Part shown: in pieces, positions 8,736-18,645 of the stretch
How the letters are laid out: each line of letters opens with the position of its first letter
Position numbering within the stretch: position 1 is the stretch's first letter
DNA from: Paludibacterium paludis
Lineage (GTDB): Bacteria; Pseudomonadota; Gammaproteobacteria; Burkholderiales; Chromobacteriaceae
Reading direction: 5' to 3'
DNA length: 64,000 bases
NCBI RefSeq assembly: GCF_018802605.1
Contig: NZ_CP069161.1
Coordinates: forward strand, 2,046,001-2,110,000
Program-made: the position numbers and the translations under genes
The notes under the pieces: model-generated
The model's input: the letters and a program-made list of their open reading frames with translations, nothing else
What the model was told of the DNA's origin: nothing
Database searches by the model: none

Positions 8736-8924
8736 ATGTATTTGATTCTGATTGGCTGGTTGTATGTGGTATTGATGATCGCGGCGGCACAGGATTCCGT
8801 GGCGAAAGGGCTGAGTGTCGCCTTCTTTCTGGGTTTTCTGCCGTCCTGGCTGTTTTTGCGGCTGATACGGCGCAAGCTGGAGCAGCGTCGGCGCGTGCGC
8901 GAGGAAAGCCGTCGCGAGGCTTGA
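8736..8924 (+). CDS. Small membrane protein of unknown function
   Basis: A 62-residue protein with two hydrophobic segments (about residues 2-18 and 25-43) followed by a strongly basic tail, RRKLEQRRRVREESRREA, suggesting two inner-membrane helices with the tail in the cytoplasm. The start chosen is ATG at 8736; a TTG two codons earlier is also possible and no strong ribosome binding site is visible. It lies between a leftward flavoprotein gene and the rpsB promoter, whose -35 begins three bases before this gene's stop. No family recognised. Confidence 0.55.
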   Translation: MYLILIGWLYVVLMIAAAQDSVAKGLSVAFFLGFLPSWLFLRLIRRKLEQRRRVREESRREA

Positions 8925-8950
8925 GCCGGTCGCTGGCGCAATGCTATAAT
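8921..8950 (+). promoter_or_regulatory. Promoter of the rpsB-tsf operon
   Basis: TTGAGC (8921-8926), an 18-base spacer and a perfect TATAAT (8945-8950) form a strong sigma-70 promoter. Transcription would start near 8957, giving an untranslated leader of about 105 bases before rpsB. The TGA of the preceding small gene lies inside the -35 element. Confidence 0.8.
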
Positions 8951-8956
8951 CTCGCG

Positions 8957-9062
8957 TTTCCTGATAATTCCGTCGGGAAAATTACGCACATCCGCGCCAA
9001 AGGGTGCCGGCCGAGCCGGTTTTCTGCGCGGATGGAGGCTTAACCCTTTAAGGAGTTTTTGC
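8957..9062 (+). promoter_or_regulatory. Structured 5' leader of rpsB (candidate S2 autoregulatory element)
   Basis: The leader folds into an outer eight-pair stem, ATCCGCGC (8990-8997) with GCGCGGAT (9026-9033), enclosing an inner hairpin CCGGC-CGA-GCCGG (9007-9019). The unpaired AAAGGGTG and TTTTCT segments lie between the stems. The ribosome binding site AAGGAG (9050-9055) follows. In enterobacteria the rpsB leader binds free S2 to repress rpsB-tsf; whether this leader does the same is inference from position and fold. Confidence 0.55.
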
Positions 9063-9791
9063 ATGACCACCAACGTTACCATGCGTCAGATGCTGGAAGC
9101 CGGCGTTCACTTCGGCCACCAGACCCGTTTCTGGAACCCGAAGATGGCCCAGTACATTTTCGGCAGCCGCAACAAGATTCACATCATCAACCTGGAAAAG
9201 ACCCTGCCGCTGTTCGTGTCGGCCCAGGAATATGTGCGTCGTCTGGCCGCCAACAAGGGTACTGTGTTGTTCGTCGGCACCAAGCGTCAGGCTCGTGAGA
9301 TCGTGCGTGAAGAAGCCGTTCGCGCTGGCATGCCGTTTGTTGACCACCGTTGGCTCGGTGGCATGCTGACCAACTACAAGACCGTGAAGCAGTCGATCAA
9401 GCGTCTTGAAGAAAAGCGCGCCATCCTGGAAAACGCCGGCGATACCGGTTACAACAAGAAGGAAATGCTGGATCTCGAACGTGAAGTCGAGAAGCTCGAG
9501 CGCTCTCTTGGCGGTATCAAGGACATGAAGGGCCTGCCGGACGCCATCTTCGTCATCGACACCGGCTACCAGAAGGGTACCATCGTCGAAGCCAAGAAAC
9601 TGGGCATCCCGGTCATCGGCGTTGTCGATACGAACAACAGCCCTGACGGCATCGATTACGTAATCCCGGGTAACGACGACTCCAGCCGTGCCATCCGCCT
9701 CTACCTGCGCGGCATCGCCGACGCGGTTCTGGAAGGTCGCGCACAGTCGATTCAGGAAATCGTCGCCGCCGAAGCGGCACAGGCCGAATAA
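9063..9791 (+). CDS. rpsB: 30S ribosomal protein S2
   Basis: A 242-residue full-length S2. The opening [20 protein letters not shown] and the later [19 protein letters not shown] and [10 protein letters not shown] blocks are diagnostic. S2 joins the 30S body late in assembly and holds S1. The codon usage shifts to the preferred set typical of highly expressed genes. A consensus AAGGAG lies eight bases before the ATG. First gene of the rpsB-tsf operon and of the long housekeeping series. Confidence 0.98.
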   Translation: MTTNVTMRQMLEAGVHFGHQTRFWNPKMAQYIFGSRNKIHIINLEKTLPLFVSAQEYVRRLAANKGTVLFVGTKRQAREIVREEAVRAGMPFVDHRWLGGMLTNYKTVKQSIKRLEEKRAILENAGDTGYNKKEMLDLEREVEKLERSLGGIKDMKGLPDAIFVIDTGYQKGTIVEAKKLGIPVIGVVDTNNSPDGIDYVIPGNDDSSRAIRLYLRGIADAVLEGRAQSIQEIVAAEAAQAE

Positions 9792-9800
9792 GTCGGTTCC

Positions 9801-9825
9801 AAAAGGGGCGCAAGCCCCTTTTTTT
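9801..9825 (+). terminator. Intrinsic terminator/attenuator between rpsB and tsf
   Basis: AAAAGGGGC (9801-9809), a GCAA tetraloop and GCCCC followed by seven T (to 9825) make a nine-pair hairpin with a U-tract. Its place between rpsB and tsf suggests partial termination that lowers tsf relative to rpsB, as in other proteobacteria. Confidence 0.85.
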
Positions 9826-9869
9826 GGACCCGAGCATTGCGTAACTGGATTATTTAAGGAGTTTCAAGC

Positions 9870-10742
9870 ATGGCGGAAATTACCGCAAAAATGGTGGCCG
9901 ACCTGCGCGGCGCGACCGGCATGGGCATGATGGAGTGCAAGAAGGCCCTGGTTGAGGCCGAAGGCGACATGGTGCGCGCCGAAGAAATCTTGCGCATCAA
10001 GTCCGGTGCCAAAGCTTCCAAGCTGGCGGGCCGCACGGCCGCCGAAGGCGTGATCGCCACCTTCACCGAAGCCGGCATCGGCGCCATGGTCGAAGTCAAC
10101 TGCGAAACCGACTTCGTCGCCAAGGACGAAACCTTCCTGGCCTTCGCCAAGGCGGCTGCCGAGGCTGTTGCCAAGTCGAACCCGGCCGACGTCGAGGCGC
10201 TGGGCGCGTACCGCGTGGCTTCCGGCGAATCCGTCGAAGAGATCCGCAAGGCCGCCGTGGCCAAGCTGGGCGAGAACATGAGCGTGCGTCGTTTCGTTCG
10301 CTACGAAACCGCCGGCGCCATCGCCACCTACCTGCACGGCAGCAAGATCGGCGTCATCGTCGACTTCACCGGCGGCGAAGAGCAGCTGGGCCGCGACATC
10401 GCCATGCACGTTGCCGCCTCCAAGCCGATCTGCGTGTCCAAAGACCAGGTGCCGGCCGAAACGCTGGAAACCGAACGCCGCATTTACACCGAGCAGGCCG
10501 CCCAAAGCGGCAAGCCGGCCGATATCGTCGCCAAGATGGTCGAAGGCCGCGTGACCAAGTTCCTCGCCGAGGTGACCCTGCAGGGTCAGCCGTTCGTGAA
10601 GAACCCGGACGTGACCGTTGAGAAACTGCTGGCCGAGAAGAAGGCTGTGGTCAACAACTTTGCCATGTTCGTGGTTGGTGAAGGTATCGAAAAGAAGGTG
10701 GTGGACTACGCCGCCGAGGTGGCCGCTGCCGCCAAGGTCTGA
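9870..10742 (+). CDS. tsf: Translation elongation factor Ts
   Basis: A 290-residue EF-Ts, the nucleotide exchange factor that releases GDP from EF-Tu. The N-terminal UBA-like domain includes [20 protein letters not shown], and the Tim-barrel-contacting [10 protein letters not shown] motif lies near residue 80; both are canonical. The two dimerisation subdomains follow to the end. AAGGAG ten bases before the ATG at 9870 fixes the start. It follows rpsB after a leaky terminator and is followed by a strong terminator. Confidence 0.98.
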   Translation: MAEITAKMVADLRGATGMGMMECKKALVEAEGDMVRAEEILRIKSGAKASKLAGRTAAEGVIATFTEAGIGAMVEVNCETDFVAKDETFLAFAKAAAEAVAKSNPADVEALGAYRVASGESVEEIRKAAVAKLGENMSVRRFVRYETAGAIATYLHGSKIGVIVDFTGGEEQLGRDIAMHVAASKPICVSKDQVPAETLETERRIYTEQAAQSGKPADIVAKMVEGRVTKFLAEVTLQGQPFVKNPDVTVEKLLAEKKAVVNNFAMFVVGEGIEKKVVDYAAEVAAAAKV

Positions 10743-10769
10743 GCCCTTTTTGGCCTGATCTGAATACGA

Positions 10770-10797
10770 CGGCACCCTGCGCGCAGGGTGCCGTTTT
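10770..10797 (+). terminator. Intrinsic terminator after tsf
   Basis: CGGCACCCTG (10770-10779), loop CGCG, CAGGGTGCCG (10784-10793) and TTTT. A ten-pair GC-rich stem with a short T run, ending the rpsB-tsf unit or reducing read-through into pyrH. Confidence 0.85.
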
Positions 10798-10836
10798 GCA
10801 AATTGAATATCCGTAAATCGCCAACCGAGGTTACAT

Positions 10837-11556
10837 ATGAGCCAAGCTCCCGCCTACAAACGCATCCTTCTCAAGCTTTCCGGCGAAGCCCTGATGGGCG
10901 ATGACAGCTATGGAATCAACCGGCAAACCATCGAGCAGATCGTGGGCCAGATCAAGGAGGTGGTCGATCTTGGCATTCAGGTTGGTATCGTGATCGGCGG
11001 TGGTAATATTTTCCGTGGAGTCGCACCCGCCGCGGCCGGCATGGATCGCGCGACGGCCGACTACATGGGCATGATGGCGACGGTCATGAACGCGCTGGCG
11101 CTCAAGGATGCGATGACGCGCGCGGGCATGGTGGCGCGCGTGCAGTCCGCGCTGACGATGCAGCAGATCGCCGAGCCTTACGTGCGCGGCAAGGCCATGC
11201 AGTATCTGGAGGAAGGCAAGGTGGTGATTTTTGCCGCCGGCACCGGCAATCCCTTCTTCACGACGGATACCGCCGCTTCGCTGCGGGGCATGGAGATGAA
11301 TGTCGACATCATGCTGAAGGCCACCAAGGTCGACGGCGTCTACACCGATGATCCGAAAAAGAATCCCGACGCGGTTCGCTATCAGACCCTGACGTTCGAC
11401 GAGGCCATCGCCCGCAACCTGAAAGTGATGGACGCGACGGCGTTCGCCCTGTGCCGCGACCAGAAGCTGAATATCAAGGTCTTCAGCATATTCAAGAGCG
11501 GCAGTCTCAAGCGCGTGGTGCTTGGCGAAGACGAAGGCACGCTGGTACACTGCTGA
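10837..11556 (+). CDS. pyrH: UMP kinase
   Basis: A 239-residue bacterial UMP kinase of the amino-acid-kinase fold, which makes UDP from UMP and ATP and acts as a GTP-activated, UTP-inhibited hexamer in the cytoplasm. Clear motifs are [13 protein letters not shown] at the start, IGGGNIFRG near residue 55, the [16 protein letters not shown] block near 130 and [12 protein letters not shown] near 165. Length is normal. It lies between tsf and frr as in most betaproteobacteria. Confidence 0.97.
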   Translation: MSQAPAYKRILLKLSGEALMGDDSYGINRQTIEQIVGQIKEVVDLGIQVGIVIGGGNIFRGVAPAAAGMDRATADYMGMMATVMNALALKDAMTRAGMVARVQSALTMQQIAEPYVRGKAMQYLEEGKVVIFAAGTGNPFFTTDTAASLRGMEMNVDIMLKATKVDGVYTDDPKKNPDAVRYQTLTFDEAIARNLKVMDATAFALCRDQKLNIKVFSIFKSGSLKRVVLGEDEGTLVHC

Positions 11557-11569
11557 TCTTGCATTTGAT

Positions 11570-11610
11570 AAGGCGGAACCGGCGTTCGGCGCTGCTTCCG
11601 CCTTGTTTTT
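11570..11610 (+). terminator. Hairpin with T-tract between pyrH and frr
   Basis: AAGGCGGAA (11570-11578) pairs with TTCCGCCTT (11596-11604), followed by GTTTTT. The long loop can form a smaller inner hairpin. It probably acts as a partial terminator within the housekeeping series. Confidence 0.6.
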
Positions 11611-11632
11611 CCCGTTTCGAAGTGGAGCAATC

Positions 11633-12190
11633 ATGATTAGCGAAGTCAAGCGTTCGGCCGAACACAAGATGCAAAAATCTCTTGAGGCATTCAAGGCCGA
11701 TTTGGCGAAGGTCCGTACCGGCCGTGCCCACACCGGTCTGCTCGATCACGTCATGGTGGATTACTACGGCAGCGAAGTGCCGGTCAATCAGGTCGCCAAC
11801 GTTACCCTGATCGATGCGCGCACCATTGGCGTGCAGCCTTGGGAGAAGCCGATGCTCGCCAAGGTCGAGAAGGCCATTCGCGATTCCGATCTGGGGCTGA
11901 ACCCGGCGGCGATGGGCGACATCATCCGCGTGCCGATGCCGATGCTGACCGAAGAGCGCCGCAAGGACCTGATCAAGGTCGTGCGCGGCGAAGCCGAGGA
12001 CGCCCGTGTCGCGGTTCGCAATGTCCGCCGCGACGCCAACAACGAATTCAAGAACCTCCTGAAGGACAAGTCCATCACCGAAGACGAAGAGCGTCGCGGC
12101 CAGGACGAGATCCAGAAGCTGACCGACAAGTACACCGCCGAAATCGACAAGGCCTTGGCGGTCAAGGAAAACGAGTTGCTGGCAGTATAA
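11633..12190 (+). CDS. frr: Ribosome recycling factor
   Basis: A 185-residue RRF, the usual length. It splits post-termination ribosomes with EF-G. Conserved blocks are RTGRAH near residue 29, VDYYGSEVP near 44, the [11 protein letters not shown] turn and [13 protein letters not shown] near 110. The ATG at 11633 is chosen because the conserved [17 protein letters not shown]-terminus begins there; a GTG-type extension upstream would cross the terminator hairpin. Confidence 0.97.
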   Translation: MISEVKRSAEHKMQKSLEAFKADLAKVRTGRAHTGLLDHVMVDYYGSEVPVNQVANVTLIDARTIGVQPWEKPMLAKVEKAIRDSDLGLNPAAMGDIIRVPMPMLTEERRKDLIKVVRGEAEDARVAVRNVRRDANNEFKNLLKDKSITEDEERRGQDEIQKLTDKYTAEIDKALAVKENELLAV

Positions 12191-12205
12191 GTTAAGGGGT
12201 CGCTC

Positions 12206-12955
12206 TTGTTTGGCAGTTCCACTCAGGTCGTGCCCGAAGTGCGGCCCGTGCCCCGTCATATTGCCATCATCATGGATGGGAATGGGCGATGGGCCAAACG
12301 GCGTTTTCTGCCCCGCGTGGCGGGACACAAGCGTGGTCTGGATTCGGTGCGCGAGGTGATCGGCGCTTGCCGGCGTCTCGGCGTCGAGTACTTGACGCTG
12401 TTCGCCTTTTCCACCGAAAACTGGCGTCGACCAGCGGAGGAAGTGTCCTTCCTCATGGACCTTTTCATGCGGGCGCTCGAACATGAAATCGAGCGTCTCA
12501 ACGCCAATAATATTCGCCTGAAGGTGATCGGCAGCCGCGAACGGTTCGGCGCGTCGCTCTCGGAGCGGATCGCCGATGCCGAGCGGCGGACCGCGACGAA
12601 CAGCGGCCTCGTGCTGACCATCGCGGCCGATTATGGCGGGCGCTGGGATGTGCTTCAGGGCGTCAACGCGCTGATCGCCGAGGGCGCGACGGCGATAACC
12701 GAAGAGGCGCTCGCCGAAAGGCTGTCGATGCGCTATGCGCCCGAGCCGGATCTCTTTATCCGCACCGGCGGCGAGCAGCGCATCAGCAATTTCCTGTTGT
12801 GGCAGCTGGCGTATTCGGAGCTGTATTTTACCGACAAGCTTTGGCCCGACTTCGACGGCGTGGCGCTGGAAGAGGCCGTCGGCTCCTACCAGGGCCGGGA
12901 GCGCCGCTTCGGGCGCACCAGCGAACAACTTCCCGAGGCCCTTCGCCGGGATTGA
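12206..12955 (+). CDS. uppS: Undecaprenyl diphosphate synthase
   Basis: A 249-residue cis-prenyltransferase that builds C55-PP from FPP and IPP at the inner face of the membrane, the carrier for peptidoglycan and O-antigen. The catalytic [13 protein letters not shown] motif (Asp near residue 26), FAFSTENW near 70 and the [15 protein letters not shown] block near 192 are all present. The start appears to be TTG at 12206, placed six bases after AAGGGG; no ATG is available before the conserved motif except the Met within it. Confidence 0.96.
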   Translation: MFGSSTQVVPEVRPVPRHIAIIMDGNGRWAKRRFLPRVAGHKRGLDSVREVIGACRRLGVEYLTLFAFSTENWRRPAEEVSFLMDLFMRALEHEIERLNANNIRLKVIGSRERFGASLSERIADAERRTATNSGLVLTIAADYGGRWDVLQGVNALIAEGATAITEEALAERLSMRYAPEPDLFIRTGGEQRISNFLLWQLAYSELYFTDKLWPDFDGVALEEAVGSYQGRERRFGRTSEQLPEALRRD

Positions 12956-12958
12956 CCG

Positions 12959-13765
12959 ATGCTCAAAACCCGTATCATTACCGCATTGTGCCTGCTGCCG
13001 CTGATGCTGGCCGCGCTGTTCGTCTTTCCGCCCGAATTGTGGGCGGCGTTCAGCTGGCTGGTGACCGGGCTCGCCCTGTGGGAGTATTGCCGGATGGTCG
13101 GCATGCGCCAGCCGTTCATGGCGCTGTACCTTTCGGTGTCCACGCTCGTGGCGGCGGCGCTGTGGCTGTTGAAGCTGCGGATGCCGGTCGCGGGGCATGT
13201 CGCCGTGCTGGTCTTCTGGCTGGGAGTTGTGCCCCTGTGGCTGAAACGCCGCTGGACGCTGAAAGATGGCTGGACAGCGAGGGCGCTGGGCTGGCTCTTG
13301 ATGTTTCCGGCCTGGTTCGCTTTCGTGGAGTGGCGGCCGGCCGCCGACCCCGCCATGGCGCTGGCCCTGCTCGCCGTGATGGGGCTGGTCTGGGTCGCCG
13401 ATGTCGCGGCCTATTTCGCCGGTCGCGCGTTCGGTCGTCGCAAGCTCGCTCCCGCGATCAGTCCCGGCAAGAGCTGGGAGGGCGTTTGGGGCGGCCTTCT
13501 CGCCGTCGCGCTGTACGCGCTGGCCGTGACGCGACTGGGCTGGATCGCGCTACCGGTGCCTCTTTTCGCCGTGATCGGCGTGGCGCTGGTGCTCGCGGCG
13601 GTCAGCGTGACCGGCGATCTGCTCGAATCGTGGTTCAAGCGCAGCGCCGGAATGAAAGATAGCAGCGGTCTTCTGCCCGGGCACGGCGGAGTTTACGACC
13701 GGATCGACAGTCTTATCGCCGTCCTTGCCGTCAGCCATGCACTGAAAACGCTGGGCGGTCTGTAA
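12959..13765 (+). CDS. cdsA: Phosphatidate cytidylyltransferase
   Basis: A 268-residue integral inner-membrane enzyme that makes CDP-diacylglycerol from phosphatidate and CTP, the branch point for all phospholipids. About eight hydrophobic segments are visible. The family signature lies at the C-terminal third: the [12 protein letters not shown] block near residue 168 and the [19 protein letters not shown] plus [14 protein letters not shown] segments near 220-245. The ATG lies three bases after the uppS stop. Confidence 0.95.
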   Translation: MLKTRIITALCLLPLMLAALFVFPPELWAAFSWLVTGLALWEYCRMVGMRQPFMALYLSVSTLVAAALWLLKLRMPVAGHVAVLVFWLGVVPLWLKRRWTLKDGWTARALGWLLMFPAWFAFVEWRPAADPAMALALLAVMGLVWVADVAAYFAGRAFGRRKLAPAISPGKSWEGVWGGLLAVALYALAVTRLGWIALPVPLFAVIGVALVLAAVSVTGDLLESWFKRSAGMKDSSGLLPGHGGVYDRIDSLIAVLAVSHALKTLGGL

Positions 13766-13779
13766 CAAGATCCAATCAC

Positions 13780-14955
13780 ATGACACAACAAGGGATTGCC
13801 ATTCTTGGCGCCACCGGCAGTGTCGGCGCCAATACGCTCGACGTGGTGGGGCGGCATCCGCAAGACTGGCGCGTCGTGGCGCTCAGCGGCCATACGCGCA
13901 TCGACCGGTTGTTCGAGCAGTGTCTCGCGCACCGGCCACGCTACGCCGTGACGGGCAGCGAAGAGTCGGCCGCCGTTCTGCGCCGCCGGTTGCGCGAAGC
14001 CGGTCTCGATACCGAAGTGGAGTTCGGCGCCGACGCGCTGTGCCGCATCGCATCGTTGCCGGAAGTGGACGCGGTGATGGCGTCGATCGTTGGCGCCGCC
14101 GGCCTGCCGTCTTCGATCGCGGCCGCCCGCGCCGGCAAGCGCCTGTTGCTGGCCAACAAGGAATCGCTGGTCATGGCCGGGCATCTTTTCATGTCGGCGG
14201 TGCGCGAGGGCGGCGCGAGGTTGCTGCCCGTCGATAGCGAGCACAGCGCCATTTTCCAGTCCTTGCCGCATGATTTCGCCGGGGATCTTGACGCCTCCGG
14301 CATTCGCAAACTGATTCTCACCGCTTCGGGCGGGCCATTCCGGCTGATGCCCGCCGATCGTTTCGCGGCGGTCACCGTGGAAGAGGCGTGCCGCCATCCG
14401 AACTGGAGCATGGGGAGGAAGATTTCCGTCGATTCGGCGACCCTGATGAACAAAGGGCTGGAAGTCATCGAGGCGCATTGGCTGTTCAATGCGCCGCCGG
14501 CCCGGATCGATGTGGTGGTCCATCCGCAAAGTGTCATCCATTCCATGGTTCAATACCGGGACGGTTCCGTTGTCGCGCAATTGGGGTCGCCGGACATGCG
14601 CACGCCGATCGCCAATGCGCTCGCCTGGCCGGGTCGCATCGAAGCGGGGGTGGCCGATCTGGATTTTGGCGCGCTTGCCGGATTGACCTTCGAGGCGCCG
14701 GATCTCGCGCGCTTCCCCTGTCTTGGTCTCGCCTATGCGACGCTGGAAGCCGGCGGCGATGCCTCCGCGGTGCTCAACGCCGCGAACGAAGTGGCTGTCG
14801 AGGCGTTTCTTGCGCGGCGGATCCGCTTTACGGATATCCCCGTTCTGGTGGAAGATGCCCTGTCCCGGCTGGATTTGTCCGCCAGTCCGGATCTGCCTTC
14901 CCTGATGGCGAAAAATGACGAAACCCGCCGTTACACGGCTTCACGAATAAGCTGA
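13780..14955 (+). CDS. dxr: 1-deoxy-D-xylulose 5-phosphate reductoisomerase
   Basis: A 391-residue cytoplasmic enzyme of the non-mevalonate isoprenoid pathway, making MEP from DXP with NADPH and a divalent metal. The Rossmann motif [15 protein letters not shown] opens the protein; [12 protein letters not shown] near residue 127, the metal-ligand [12 protein letters not shown] near 150 and the [19 protein letters not shown] block near 210 follow. Length is normal. Its product feeds UppS, encoded three genes upstream. Confidence 0.97.
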   Translation: MTQQGIAILGATGSVGANTLDVVGRHPQDWRVVALSGHTRIDRLFEQCLAHRPRYAVTGSEESAAVLRRRLREAGLDTEVEFGADALCRIASLPEVDAVMASIVGAAGLPSSIAAARAGKRLLLANKESLVMAGHLFMSAVREGGARLLPVDSEHSAIFQSLPHDFAGDLDASGIRKLILTASGGPFRLMPADRFAAVTVEEACRHPNWSMGRKISVDSATLMNKGLEVIEAHWLFNAPPARIDVVVHPQSVIHSMVQYRDGSVVAQLGSPDMRTPIANALAWPGRIEAGVADLDFGALAGLTFEAPDLARFPCLGLAYATLEAGGDASAVLNAANEVAVEAFLARRIRFTDIPVLVEDALSRLDLSASPDLPSLMAKNDETRRYTASRIS

Positions 14956-14959
14956 TGTT

Positions 14960-16312
14960 ATGCTGACTTTGCTTGCTTTCTTGCTGGCCATCGGTGTGCT
15001 TGTCACCTTTCACGAGCTGGGCCACTTTCTGGTGGCCCGCTGGTGCGGAGTCAAAGTGCTGCGTTTTGCCGTCGGATTCGGCTCGCCGCTGTTTTCCCGT
15101 TACTGGCGCGGGACGGAATGGGTCATCTGTCCGGTTCCGCTGGGCGGCTATGTGCGCATGCTCGACGAGCGCGAGGGGCCGGTCGACCCGTCCGAGCTGG
15201 ATCGCGCGTTCAACCGCCAGCCGGTGCTCAAGCGCATGGCCATCGTGGCGGCCGGCCCGCTGGCCAATCTGCTGCTGGCGGTGCTGATCTACTGGGTCGT
15301 GGTGGCGCAGGGCGTGACGGAAATCCGGCCGGCGGTCGGCATGGTCGTCAAGGAGAGTCCCGCCGCCATGGCGGGGTTCCAGGCCGGCGACCGGATCGCT
15401 TCGCTCGATGGCGCGCCGGTGGAGAACTGGCAGGCCGTGCGTCTTGCGCTCGCCGAGCGGCTGGGCGGGGCAATGGCGGGTCCCGCCATGCGTTTCGAGG
15501 TGGTGACCGCCGCGGGCGCGAAAGCCACCCGCACGCTCGATCTTGCCCGCGACGGAAAACGCTTTGCGGCCGATCTGGCTTCGGGCAATATCGGTATTTC
15601 ACCGGTGCGCCTGTTGCCGGTGATCGGCGCCGTCGACCCGGAGGGCGCGGCGGCCCGCGCCGGGCTCAAGGAAGGCGATCGCCTGCTGGCGGTCGATGGC
15701 AAGCCGTTGTCCGACTGGAACGACTGGGTGGAGATCATCCGTAACAGTCCCGGCAAGCCCCTGACGATCCGGATCGAGCGCAAGGGCGCTCCGCAGGATG
15801 TCTTGGTGCGGCCGGCCGGGGTGCCGGGCGAGTTCGGTTATGTGGGCCGGATCGGCGCCGCGCCGCAGTCCGACGAAGCCTGGATGCGTTCGATCAGCTA
15901 TACCCGGCAGTACGATGCGGGCGCGGCGGCCATCGAGGCCTTGCGAAAAACCGGCGATACCGCCTGGATGAGTCTGCGTTTTCTTGGCAGGATGTTGATC
16001 GGGCAGGCCTCGCTCGATAATCTGTCCGGACCGTTGACGATCGCCGCTGTCGCCGGACAGACGGCCCGGCAAGGCTGGACGTCCTATCTGGAATTCATGG
16101 CGCTCATCAGTATCAGTATCGGCGTGCTCAACTTGTTGCCGATACCGGTTCTGGATGGTGGTCACTTAATGTATTATACGGCGGAGCTGATCAAGGGGAA
16201 GCCCCTGAGCGAGCGTGCTCAACTCATGGGGCAGAGAATCGGTTTCGCACTTCTGGCATCACTAATGGCGTTTGCTTTGCTGAACGATATCAGCCGCCTT
16301 TTTGGGGGTTAA
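14960..16312 (+). CDS. rseP: RIP-family site-2 zinc metalloprotease RseP
   Basis: A 450-residue inner-membrane intramembrane protease. The zinc motif HELGH lies in the first transmembrane helix (residues 18-22), with the third ligand in VLDGGHL near 395 in the third helix. Two PDZ domains occupy about residues 115-190 and 205-290, visible by VVKESPAAMAGFQAGDRI and AARAGLKEGDRLLAVDG. In E. coli RseP cuts RseA to release sigma-E and clears signal peptides. The gene begins four bases after dxr and precedes bamA, the standard arrangement. Confidence 0.96.
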   Translation: MLTLLAFLLAIGVLVTFHELGHFLVARWCGVKVLRFAVGFGSPLFSRYWRGTEWVICPVPLGGYVRMLDEREGPVDPSELDRAFNRQPVLKRMAIVAAGPLANLLLAVLIYWVVVAQGVTEIRPAVGMVVKESPAAMAGFQAGDRIASLDGAPVENWQAVRLALAERLGGAMAGPAMRFEVVTAAGAKATRTLDLARDGKRFAADLASGNIGISPVRLLPVIGAVDPEGAAARAGLKEGDRLLAVDGKPLSDWNDWVEIIRNSPGKPLTIRIERKGAPQDVLVRPAGVPGEFGYVGRIGAAPQSDEAWMRSISYTRQYDAGAAAIEALRKTGDTAWMSLRFLGRMLIGQASLDNLSGPLTIAAVAGQTARQGWTSYLEFMALISISIGVLNLLPIPVLDGGHLMYYTAELIKGKPLSERAQLMGQRIGFALLASLMAFALLNDISRLFGG

Positions 16313-16321
16313 AACAAGCCT

Positions 16322-18628
16322 ATGAAATTGAAACTCGTTGCGGCGGCCGTTCTGGGTCTGTCTACTGCTTCGGCATCCTGGGCGCTCAGTCCGTTTGTCA
16401 TCAAGGATATTCGCGTCGAAGGTCTGCAGCGTACCGAGGCCGGTACGGTGTTCAATTACCTGCCGATCAAGGTCGGGGACACGTTCAGCGACGAAAAGGC
16501 CTCGCAGGCCATCAAATCCCTGTACGCCACCGGTTTCTTCAATGATGTTCGCGTTGAAGTGCGGGACGACGTCGTGATCGTCGGCGTCGCGGAGCGTCCG
16601 GTCATCGCCCAGCTGACCATCAATGGCGCGCGCGAGTTCGACAAGGACCAGCTCAAGAAAACGCTTAAGGACAATGGCCTTGGCGAGTCGCGCATCTTCG
16701 ACCAGGGGCTGCTCGACGGCGCGATCCAGGAACTGAAGCGGAACTACTATTCGCGCGGCAAGTACTCCGTCGATGTCTCGGCGCATACCACCAAGCTGGA
16801 GCGCAACCGCGTGGCGGTGACACTTGATATCAACGAAGGGGTGACCGCGAAGATCAGGGAAATCCGCGTTGTCGGCGCCAAGGCATTCGGACAGTCCGAC
16901 CTGCTTGACCAGTTCTCGCTGACCACCGGCGGTTGGTTGTCCTGGATCACCAAGGACGATCAGTACTCCAAGCAGAAGCTGACCGGCGACCTGGAAAAAC
17001 TGCGCGCCTGGTACCAGAACCAGGGGTACCTCGAATTCAACATCGACTCCACGCAGGTGTCGATCAGCGCCGACAAGGAAAGCATTTTCCTGACGGTCAA
17101 CGTGCACGAAGGGGCGCGTTTCACGGTCGGCGACCTGAAGATCGCCGGCGACCTGAAGGTGCCCGAGCCCGAGCTGCGCAAGCTGCTGCAGGTCAAGACC
17201 GGCGACGTGTTCAATCGCGAGAAAATCAACGACACGATCACGGCGATCACCGAACGTCTGGGGCAGGACGGCTACGCCTTCGCCAATGTCAACGTGATTC
17301 CCGACGTCGATCGGGCCAAGAATGTGGCCGGCTTCACGTTCTATGTGGATCCGGGTCGCAAGACCTACGTGCGTCACATCACCATCAGCGGCAACACCAA
17401 GACCCGCGATGAAGTCGTGCGCCGCGAGCTGCGCCAGCTGGAAGGCGCCTACTACAACGGCAAGAACATCAAGCGCAGCAAGGAGCGCGTCGAGTTGCTC
17501 GGTTATTTCGAGGACGTCAATATCGAAACACCGGCCGTTCCGGACTCGCCCGATCAGGTCGACATGAACGTCAACCTGAAGGAGCGTTCGACCGGTACGA
17601 TCAATGCCGGTCTGGGCTACGCGCAAGGCGATGGCCTGCAACTGACCGCCAGCATTTCCCAGAGCAACATCTTCGGTTCGGGCAAGGCGCTGTCGGTGAG
17701 CATGTCCAACAGCAAGGTGAACAAGATCGCCCAGATCCAGTTCACCGACCCGTACTTCACGCCGGATGGCGTGAGCCTCGGTTACAACCTCTACCATCGC
17801 AGCTATACCCCGGACAGCATCAACCTCTCGTCCTACCAGACCAAGAGCGATGGCTTGTCGGTGAGCATGGGCGTGCCGGTGACCGAGTACGATCGCATCA
17901 ACTACGGCCTGGGCTTTGACCAGACCAAGATCACCACGTTCTCGAACAGCCCGCAGCAATACATCGATTACGTGAAAAAATATGGCAACAAGAACAATAC
18001 CCTCAGCGGTTCGGTGGGCTGGGGCCGGGATACCCGCGACAGCGCGTTGTGGCCGACTCGTGGCTACAGTGTTTCCGCCTCGCTCGATGCCGGTCTTCCG
18101 GGCGGGCGCGTGCAGTTCTACCGCTTGTCGCACAACCAGCAGTGGTTCTTCCCGCTCTCCAAGACCTTCACGCTCGCGTTCAACGGAGAAGTCGGTTTCG
18201 TGAACGGCTATGGCAAGACGCCGACCGTGCCGTTCTTCCAGAACTACTACCTGGGCGGTATCGGTTCGGTGCGCGGTTACCAGAGCAACACCATGGGCGC
18301 GCTGGACAGCAACGGCGATGCGCTGGGTGGCACCCGCAAGTTCGTCTTCAACACCGAGGTGCTGTTCCCGTTCCCTGGCATGAAGGACAACAAGTCGGTG
18401 CGCCTGAGCGCCTTCTTCGACGCGGGTTCCGTCTGGGGCAATTCGACGTCCGGCTCGCAGTACCCGAACCGCAGTTCGGCGAGCAACAACGTCCGCTACT
18501 CGATCGGTGGCGCGTTGACCTGGCTGTCCCCGATGGGGCCGCTGAAATTCAGCTATGCGCTGCCGCTCAAGAAGAAGGATGGCGACAAGATCGAGCGCTT
18601 CCAGTTCACGGTCGGCGCGGCATTCTAG
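16322..18628 (+). CDS. bamA: Outer membrane protein assembly factor BamA
   Basis: A 768-residue Omp85 protein. A signal peptide is cleaved near SASWA at residue 21; five POTRA domains follow to about residue 420, beginning FVIKDIRVEGLQR; the rest is the 16-strand barrel. The lid-locking motif appears as GSVRGYQSN near 640 (VRGY in place of the commoner VRGF) and the last residue is the Phe of the barrel-export signal. It inserts outer-membrane proteins with BamD and accessory lipoproteins not encoded here. Confidence 0.97.
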   Translation: MKLKLVAAAVLGLSTASASWALSPFVIKDIRVEGLQRTEAGTVFNYLPIKVGDTFSDEKASQAIKSLYATGFFNDVRVEVRDDVVIVGVAERPVIAQLTINGAREFDKDQLKKTLKDNGLGESRIFDQGLLDGAIQELKRNYYSRGKYSVDVSAHTTKLERNRVAVTLDINEGVTAKIREIRVVGAKAFGQSDLLDQFSLTTGGWLSWITKDDQYSKQKLTGDLEKLRAWYQNQGYLEFNIDSTQVSISADKESIFLTVNVHEGARFTVGDLKIAGDLKVPEPELRKLLQVKTGDVFNREKINDTITAITERLGQDGYAFANVNVIPDVDRAKNVAGFTFYVDPGRKTYVRHITISGNTKTRDEVVRRELRQLEGAYYNGKNIKRSKERVELLGYFEDVNIETPAVPDSPDQVDMNVNLKERSTGTINAGLGYAQGDGLQLTASISQSNIFGSGKALSVSMSNSKVNKIAQIQFTDPYFTPDGVSLGYNLYHRSYTPDSINLSSYQTKSDGLSVSMGVPVTEYDRINYGLGFDQTKITTFSNSPQQYIDYVKKYGNKNNTLSGSVGWGRDTRDSALWPTRGYSVSASLDAGLPGGRVQFYRLSHNQQWFFPLSKTFTLAFNGEVGFVNGYGKTPTVPFFQNYYLGGIGSVRGYQSNTMGALDSNGDALGGTRKFVFNTEVLFPFPGMKDNKSVRLSAFFDAGSVWGNSTSGSQYPNRSSASNNVRYSIGGALTWLSPMGPLKFSYALPLKKKDGDKIERFQFTVGAAF

Positions 18629-18645
18629 AACGGAGGGAATAGCCT

